Assembly: GCA_027623615.1 (NCBI GenBank)
Contig: JAQBVH010000196.1
Coordinates: 1 to 6,498 of the forward strand
Source of the DNA: Planctomycetota bacterium
Lineage (GTDB): Bacteria; Planctomycetota; UBA1135; GCA-002686595
DNA length: 6,498 nucleotides
Direction: 5' to 3'
Both the position numbers and the translations under genes were made by a program. The notes beneath the pieces were generated by a model. The model was not told the DNA's origin. It was given only the letters and a program-made list of their open reading frames with translations, and ran no database searches. This document shows positions 1-4,500 of the stretch, one piece after another. Position 1 is the stretch's first letter, and each line of letters opens with the position of its first letter.

Positions 1-20
1 CGGAGCCCCGGGCAGCGCCC

Positions 21-1949
21 CTACTTGAAGGTCTTCAACTCCCCGCTCTTCAGCTTGCCCGTGTACTCGTCGAGGGCCTCGCGAACCTTGCCCGAGAGCA
101 GCACCACTCCGAGCACGTTCGGCAGGGCCATGCCGAGGATCATCAGGTCACCGAAGTCGAGGACGTTGGTGGCCGTGATGATCGAGCCGAGGAACACGAA
201 CACGAGGAAGAGGACCTTGTAGGTCATCGAGCTCTTGTCCCCGAACATCCAGACCCAGCAGCGCTCGCCGTAGTAGGACCACGAGATCATGGTCGAGAAG
301 GCGAATAGCACCACCGCGATCGAGAGCACGTAGGGGAACCAGCTGATCGTCGTCTTGAACGCCTGCGAGGTCAGGCCAGCGCCGTTCTTCGAGGCGATGA
401 AGCCGGAGAACTCCGGGTTGGCCGGGTCGTACGCGCCGGTGACCACGATGACGAGGGCGGTCATCGTGCAGACGATGATCGTGTCGATCATGGGCTCGAG
501 CAGGGCGACAATGCCCTCCCGCACGGGGAACTCCGTCTTGGCCGCCGAGTGGGCGATCGCCGCCGAGCCGACGCCCGCCTCGTTCGAGAAGGCCGCGCGT
601 TGGAAGCCGACGATCAACACGCCGATCATCCCGCCGAAGCCGGCGTCGGGGGTCATCGCGCCGCCTAAGATCTTGCCGAAGGCGTCCGGAATGTCGCCCG
701 CGTGCATCAGGATCACGGCCAGGCAGGCCGCGACGTAGATGCCGCACATCGTCGGCACGATCTTCTCGGCGGTCTGCGCGATGCGCTTCAGGCCACCCAT
801 GATCACCGCGGCGACCATGGCGGTCATGATCAGGCCGTAGACCCAGCCGTTCTCCACAAGGCCCGATTCAGGGTTCTTGAAGAACGGGACCGTCTCGGCC
901 AGCGCGCCCAGGGACTGGTTGACCTGGAAGCTGTTGCCGCCCGCGAGGGAGCCGCCGACGCAAAGAATTGCGAAGAGGACCGCGAGCACCCGGCCCAGGC
1001 CGGTCATGCCCATGTCCTTCAGGCCGTTGGACAGGTAGTACATCGCGCCGCCCATGACCGAGCCATCGGGCCGCTGCTGGCGGTACATCTGGCCGAGGGA
1101 GCACTCGGTGAACTTCGAGGCCATGCCCAGGAAGCCCGCCGCGATCATCCAGACCGTCGCGCCCGGACCACCGATCGAGATCGCGATCGCGACGCCGGCG
1201 ATGTTGCCGAGCCCGACCGTGGCCGAGAGCGCAGCCGTCAGAGCCTGGAAGTGGCTGACCTCACCCTCGTCGTCGGGGTTGTCGTAGTCCCCCTTGGTGA
1301 CCTTGACCGCGTGGCCGAGGCAGCGCAGCTGCACGAAGCCCATGCGCACCGTGAAGAAGATCGCCCCGAGCACGAGCCAGAGCACCGCCAGCGGGATGCC
1401 GGTGCGCGAGACCTGGAGGGTGGCCTTCACGTCATCCCCGGAGGCCGTGACCGTCGGGATGGTGAGGGTCACGCTGCCGCTCGCCATCGAGTAGCCCTCC
1501 TCCTCCGCCTTGGCGATCAGCTCATCCACGGCGGCGTCCAGCTTGGCGTGGTCGTCGATTGCAGCCGTCGCATCGATCAGCTCGTCATCGCCGAGCATCG
1601 ACGAGCCGCCGATGTCGTAGAAGAACACGGCGCTGACCACCCCGTTCACCGACCCCATGATGTCGTTGACCTTGCCCTGGAAGCCCTCCCCGGGCTTCGC
1701 GGGCTTGTCGACCTTCACGGACCACCTGTCCGCCTCGCCCTTCAGGAGGGGCTCGAGCGCCGCTTCCAGGGCCTTCGCCCGGGCCTTGTCCGCCTCCTCG
1801 ACCTGCTTCGCGGTCATCTTGGCGGGGTCGGTGACCGTGGGGGCCGCCGCCTCGCCACCATCACCGTCCTGGGCCAGGGCCAGCGAGGGTGTGGCCAGGA
1901 CCGAGACGAGGAGTAACCAGAGGGGGAGGGAGCGCTGTAGAAGCCGCAT
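21..1949 (-). CDS. AGCS-family sodium:alanine/glycine symporter with exported N-terminal extension
   Basis: This is an inner-membrane amino-acid carrier of the alanine/glycine:cation symporter (AGCS) family, which imports alanine or glycine with sodium. The product is 642 residues, against roughly 450-500 for typical members. The family core begins near residue 185. It shows SATVGLGNIAGVAIAIS (242-258), GGPGATVWMIAAGFLG (260-275, the family signature region), AAFSNEAGVGSAAIAHSAAK (452-471) and FSTMISWSYYGERC (551-564), with about ten hydrophobic segments. Residues 1-26 form a signal peptide with a likely ALA|Q cleavage site. Residues 28-95 are charged and probably helical, and 114-183 are a soluble insert. 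The ATG at 1949 was chosen because the signal peptide starts exactly there. The frame stays open far upstream, but those codons lie antisense to the next gene. No Shine-Dalgarno site is visible. Family assignment is very secure; the substrate is inferred from the family. Confidence 0.95.
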   Translation of the reverse strand: MRLLQRSLPLWLLLVSVLATPSLALAQDGDGGEAAAPTVTDPAKMTAKQVEEADKARAKALEAALEPLLKGEADRWSVKVDKPAKPGEGFQGKVNDIMGSVNGVVSAVFFYDIGGSSMLGDDELIDATAAIDDHAKLDAAVDELIAKAEEEGYSMASGSVTLTIPTVTASGDDVKATLQVSRTGIPLAVLWLVLGAIFFTVRMGFVQLRCLGHAVKVTKGDYDNPDDEGEVSHFQALTAALSATVGLGNIAGVAIAISIGGPGATVWMIAAGFLGMASKFTECSLGQMYRQQRPDGSVMGGAMYYLSNGLKDMGMTGLGRVLAVLFAILCVGGSLAGGNSFQVNQSLGALAETVPFFKNPESGLVENGWVYGLIMTAMVAAVIMGGLKRIAQTAEKIVPTMCGIYVAACLAVILMHAGDIPDAFGKILGGAMTPDAGFGGMIGVLIVGFQRAAFSNEAGVGSAAIAHSAAKTEFPVREGIVALLEPMIDTIIVCTMTALVIVVTGAYDPANPEFSGFIASKNGAGLTSQAFKTTISWFPYVLSIAVVLFAFSTMISWSYYGERCWVWMFGDKSSMTYKVLFLVFVFLGSIITATNVLDFGDLMILGMALPNVLGVVLLSGKVREALDEYTGKLKSGELKTFK

Positions 1950-2177
1950 TGGGGTGCGATGGGGTCTTCGATTGGGAGCGCGCGGGCGGCTCCTGGAGTC
2001 GGTGATGGCGCTTTCCATGGGGCGCCGAGCGTGGGGGCGGCGCATTGTACGGGGGCGGGGCCACACACCGGGGGCCCCAATTCCGGCTGCGGGATGTCCG
2101 CCAGGGCCCTTTTCCCACCGAATACGAAAGCCAGGCGCCGGACCCCGACTAAGGACTGGTGTTCGAAGCGGTGCTCC
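1950..2177. other. Divergent intergenic region between transporter and peptidase genes
   Basis: This gap must hold the promoters of both flanking genes, which point away from each other. It is very GC-rich. The only AT-richer patch is around 2110-2127 (ttttcccaccgaatacgaaa), which could contain a -10 element for the rightward gene, but I could not pair it with a convincing -35 box. An 8-base perfect palindrome (agggccct) lies at 2103-2110. No purine-rich ribosome-binding site precedes either start codon. Confidence 0.4.
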
Positions 2178-3488
2178 ATGCGCGCGATCCCCAAGACCCT
2201 GCTCCTGACCCTCCCGACCCTCCTGGCCGGTACCTCCAACGCCCAGGAGGCCGCTGGGGACGAGGTCTGGAACCTCGAGCGCATGCGCACGGTGGCTAGC
2301 GGGATCCAGGTGCAGATCGAGGCCCTGCGCGGCCGCGAGTTCACCGACGAGGTGAACATCGAGCTGGCCGACGCGGCAGAATTCCTGGACTACGCCCGTC
2401 GAATGCTCGAGGCGGACGGCGGCAAGGAGCGCCTGCGGCGCGAGGAGGAGGTCTCCAAGCTGCTCGGGTTGATCCCCGGTGACCTGGACCTGGCCGCGCT
2501 GACCGCCGAGGTGCTCGCCGAGCAGGTCGGCGGCTTCTACGACGCGCGCACGAACACGTTCTACGTGATGGACTCGGTCCACCCGGACCTGGCAAGGGTG
2601 GTCATCGCCCACGAGTTCACCCACGCCCTGGACGACCAGCACTTCAATCTGGACGGCACTGCACACGCGCTGAAGAACAACGCCGACGCCGCGATGGCCT
2701 ACCACGCGGTGGTCGAGGGCTCCGGGATGGAGCTCATGTTCGAGTGGGCCCGTCACCACATGGGGCCGGAGTCCCGCACGCGGATGATGCAGGCCCAAGC
2801 CGAGCTACCCAACGAGGCGGTCGGCCAAGCGCCTCCGGTGGTCTGGAAGCCGCTGGTCGCGCTGTACTACCAGGGCCAGGCCTTCCTGCGGCGCCAGCGG
2901 CGCCCGACCCCGCTCAGCAACGCCGCGCGGATGAGCGACATCGACCGGGCCCTCGAGGAGCCGCCGCGCTCCACCGAACAGGTGCTCCACCCGCTGAAGT
3001 ACTGGAGCAAGGAACACCTCGACGAGCCGCGCCAGCTCGTGCCCGAGGTCGGCCAGCTCCCCGACGGTTGCGTGGTGCGCCACGAGAACACCCTGGGTGA
3101 GCTGCACACGGCGATGATCACGACCCCCTTCGCGGAGCGCCGGGGCCTCGACGTCTCGGTCGCGGGCGTGCTGGGTCTGCAGTTCACGAACGACGCCGCG
3201 GCTGGCTGGGGCGGCGACCGCTACGTCCTGCTGGAGCGCGGCGCGGGCCGCGTCCTCGTGTGGGGCATGGTCTGGGACAGCCTCGAGGACGCGGACGAGT
3301 TCGCCGCGACCCTGTCGGACCTGGTCGACCCGATCGAGGCCGCCAAGGCCATGGCGCCCGACCATGACCCGGAGCGCAGCGGAGTGCGCATTTCGCGCAT
3401 CGGCGGCGACGGGGTGCGGGTGATCTCCTGGCAGGGGATGACCGAGACCGAAGCCGAAGCCGCCTCCGCCGCGATCCAGTTCGCGTAA
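2178..3488 (+). CDS. Secreted zinc metallopeptidase, gluzincin type (HEFTH), unnamed family
   Basis: This 436-residue protein is probably a zinc-dependent peptidase exported to the periplasm or beyond. Residues 1-22 are a signal peptide ending SNA|Q. The catalytic segment is VVIAHEFTHALDDQHFNLDG (141-160). H145 and H149 would bind zinc, E146 would be the general base, and E180 in AVVEGSG is the likely third ligand. It is preceded by GGFYDARTNTFYV (118-130), an arrangement I know from HExxH proteins of this type. After the catalytic part come RSTEQVLHP (264-272) and a C-terminal module with GWGGDRYVLL (343-352) and VWGMVWDSLEDADEF (361-375), which recur in related uncharacterised bacterial and haloarchaeal exported proteins. 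The ATG at 2178 is chosen because the signal peptide starts there; the frame is open back to 1959 but those codons encode low-complexity sequence. No clear Shine-Dalgarno site is seen. Substrate is unknown. Peptidase activity is inferred from intact motif residues. Confidence 0.87.
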   Translation: MRAIPKTLLLTLPTLLAGTSNAQEAAGDEVWNLERMRTVASGIQVQIEALRGREFTDEVNIELADAAEFLDYARRMLEADGGKERLRREEEVSKLLGLIPGDLDLAALTAEVLAEQVGGFYDARTNTFYVMDSVHPDLARVVIAHEFTHALDDQHFNLDGTAHALKNNADAAMAYHAVVEGSGMELMFEWARHHMGPESRTRMMQAQAELPNEAVGQAPPVVWKPLVALYYQGQAFLRRQRRPTPLSNAARMSDIDRALEEPPRSTEQVLHPLKYWSKEHLDEPRQLVPEVGQLPDGCVVRHENTLGELHTAMITTPFAERRGLDVSVAGVLGLQFTNDAAAGWGGDRYVLLERGAGRVLVWGMVWDSLEDADEFAATLSDLVDPIEAAKAMAPDHDPERSGVRISRIGGDGVRVISWQGMTETEAEAASAAIQFA

Positions 3489-3507
3489 GTGCAGGAGGAA
3501 TAGAGGT

Positions 3508-3530
3508 AGCGGACCCCGATGGGGCCCGCT
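3508..3530 (+). terminator. Strong hairpin after the peptidase gene, candidate terminator
   Basis: Bases 3508-3517 (agcggacccc) pair with 3521-3530 (ggggcccgct) around a GAT loop, giving nine pairs and one A-C mismatch. The hairpin begins 20 bases after the peptidase stop codon. There is no clean U run: the nearest T-rich stretch, ccttgttgttg, starts about 8 bases downstream. It may act as a GC-rich terminator for the rightward gene, and because it lies between convergent genes it could also serve the leftward one. Termination is inferred, the pairing is seen. Confidence 0.45.
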
Positions 3531-3549
3531 GCGCGGTCCTTGTTGTTGC

Positions 3550-3596
3550 GCGCCACAGCTGACGGTGTGGGAGCCCTGGGTCTGGTTCCGTGGCGC
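3550..3596. repeat. Inverted repeat GCGCCAC / GTGGCGC in the convergent gap
   Basis: Bases 3550-3556 (gcgccac) and 3590-3596 (gtggcgc) are a perfect 7-base inverted repeat separated by 33 bases. It ends 6 bases beyond the stop codon of the leftward gene, so it may contribute to 3' end formation for that gene. No T run follows in the leftward direction. The long loop makes it a weak structure compared with the hairpin at 3508-3530. Confidence 0.3.
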
Positions 3597-3602
3597 AGAC
3601 AC

Positions 3603-4394
3603 TCACCCGAAGCTGCGTCGGACGCGGGTGCGTGGCCCGGTCAGTCCGCCGGCGATCACGCCGCTGAAGAGGAACGTCCCCTCGATGCGCCAACCCGGCC
3701 GTGGCGCCGGGAGGTTGTCGACCTCGAGCTGCCACGGACTCACGAACAGGAGCAACGGCCGCTCCGGCGCGTCGCACACGAGCAGTTCGACCTCGCGTCC
3801 GGTCAACGGGTTGCGCATGTGGCGGATCGATTGGATCCGCAGCGAGACCTCGGAGCAGCCGCCGGGGTCGTCCACACCGCCCAGGGGGGCGACCGCGCAG
3901 CCGCGCCGACGCTCGAGGATGCGCGGGTCGCGCACACCGTCGTTGGGCCCGACGTACTCGACGTGGACGGCGAAGCCCGCAGCCGAGATCGCGAGCACGT
4001 GTCCCGGCTCGACCCGCCGCGGCAGGCGTCGTGCATCGGTGAGCCAGGTGGTCAGGAGGTACTCGCCGGGCTCGGGGGCCGCCTTGTCGGACGGTGCCGG
4101 GGGACAGGCCCAGGCGGTCAACAGGCCGTCGAAGGGGGAGTCGGGGACCTCCCGCAGGGTGTTTACGGCGACGCGCAACCGGTGCGGGACACGGTAGGCG
4201 GGCAGCAGGGACCAGAAGTCCTGGCCCGGCTCCCGATCCAGGCGCAGCTCGAGGCCATCGGCCAGGGGCAGGCGCCGGTGGTTCTCGGGATCTCCGCGCC
4301 AGGGCACGGCCTCACCCTCGACGAGCACGGTCTCCATGAGCGCGCCATGGTCCTGGTCCGGCGGGAAGCCGATGCATTCGAGCAGGAAGTCCAC
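3603..4394 (-). CDS. Protein of unknown function, 263 residues, cytoplasmic
   Basis: I do not recognise a named family. The protein has no signal peptide and no membrane segment, so it is probably cytoplasmic. It begins MDFLLECIGFPPDQDHG and is rich in short alternating hydrophobic stretches, suggesting a largely beta structure. Notable segments are LLTTWLTDARRLPRRVEPGH (113-132), GFAVHVEYVG (140-149), ILERRRGC (159-166), ELLVCDAPERPLLLFVSPWQ (203-222) and a C-terminal block GWRIEGTFLFSGVIAGG (234-250) with a basic tail. Four cysteines (7, 97, 166, 180) and one more at 207 form no recognisable metal-binding pattern. The start is GTG at 4394, preceded by GAGG only 3 bases upstream, which is tight for a ribosome-binding site; ATG at residue 20 is an alternative. 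It is convergent with the peptidase gene and divergent from the M1-like gene. Coding is supported by protein-like composition and boundaries that fit its neighbours. Confidence 0.75.
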   Translation of the reverse strand: MDFLLECIGFPPDQDHGALMETVLVEGEAVPWRGDPENHRRLPLADGLELRLDREPGQDFWSLLPAYRVPHRLRVAVNTLREVPDSPFDGLLTAWACPPAPSDKAAPEPGEYLLTTWLTDARRLPRRVEPGHVLAISAAGFAVHVEYVGPNDGVRDPRILERRRGCAVAPLGGVDDPGGCSEVSLRIQSIRHMRNPLTGREVELLVCDAPERPLLLFVSPWQLEVDNLPAPRPGWRIEGTFLFSGVIAGGLTGPRTRVRRSFG

Positions 4395-4473
4395 GATCCT
4401 CGGTGATCGGCCGTAGCGTTGGAAAGGCGACAGATCGCCGCCAGTGTAGCGGGGAGAGGAGGGGTCGTTTCGT

Positions 4474-4491
4474 TAGGATCTGCCCGCCTTG
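4474..4491 (+). promoter_or_regulatory. Candidate ribosome-binding site favouring a TTG start at 4489
   Basis: An in-frame TAG at 4474-4476 limits how far upstream the last gene can start. AGGA at 4475-4478 overlaps that stop and lies 10 bases before an in-frame TTG at 4489, which is a workable spacing, but 22 bases before the ATG at 4501. Starting at TTG would add four residues (MRTP) and a second arginine to the lipoprotein signal, which otherwise has a short n-region with a single arginine. Confidence 0.35.
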
Positions 4492-4500
4492 CGCACCCCC

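Noticed and set aside
10..20. Small hairpin GGGC/GCCC just past the symporter stop codon, considered as a terminator
   Set aside because: It has only four base pairs and no T run, and the window edge cuts off the rest of the 3' region.
702..1916. A 404-residue rightward open frame
   Set aside because: It lies wholly antisense to the symporter, and its Asp/His/Arg-rich repetitive composition is that of a shadow frame.
1959..2177. Upstream extension of the peptidase frame
   Set aside because: It encodes Gly/Ala-rich sequence without protein-like features and would bury the signal peptide that begins at 2178.
1950..2798. Upstream continuation of the symporter frame to a 925-residue reading frame
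   Set aside because: These codons are antisense to the signal peptide and catalytic domain of the rightward peptidase and encode His/Arg/Val-rich low-complexity sequence typical of GC-rich shadow frames. A clear signal peptide begins at the ATG at 1949.
2805..3602. A 265-residue leftward open frame
   Set aside because: It is antisense to the C-terminal half of the peptidase and has shadow composition.
3519..4406. A 295-residue rightward open frame opposite the unknown gene
   Set aside because: Its composition (runs of Arg, Gly, Asp, His and Gln) is shadow-like, while the leftward frame has balanced hydrophobic segments. The choice is less certain here than elsewhere because neither frame matches a known family.
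4419..4448. TTGGAA followed about 18 bases later by AGTGTA, considered as a promoter for the M1-like gene
   Set aside because: The -10 match is poor and a small GC hairpin (ggcga/tcgcc, 4426-4439) occupies the spacer, so the match is no better than chance.
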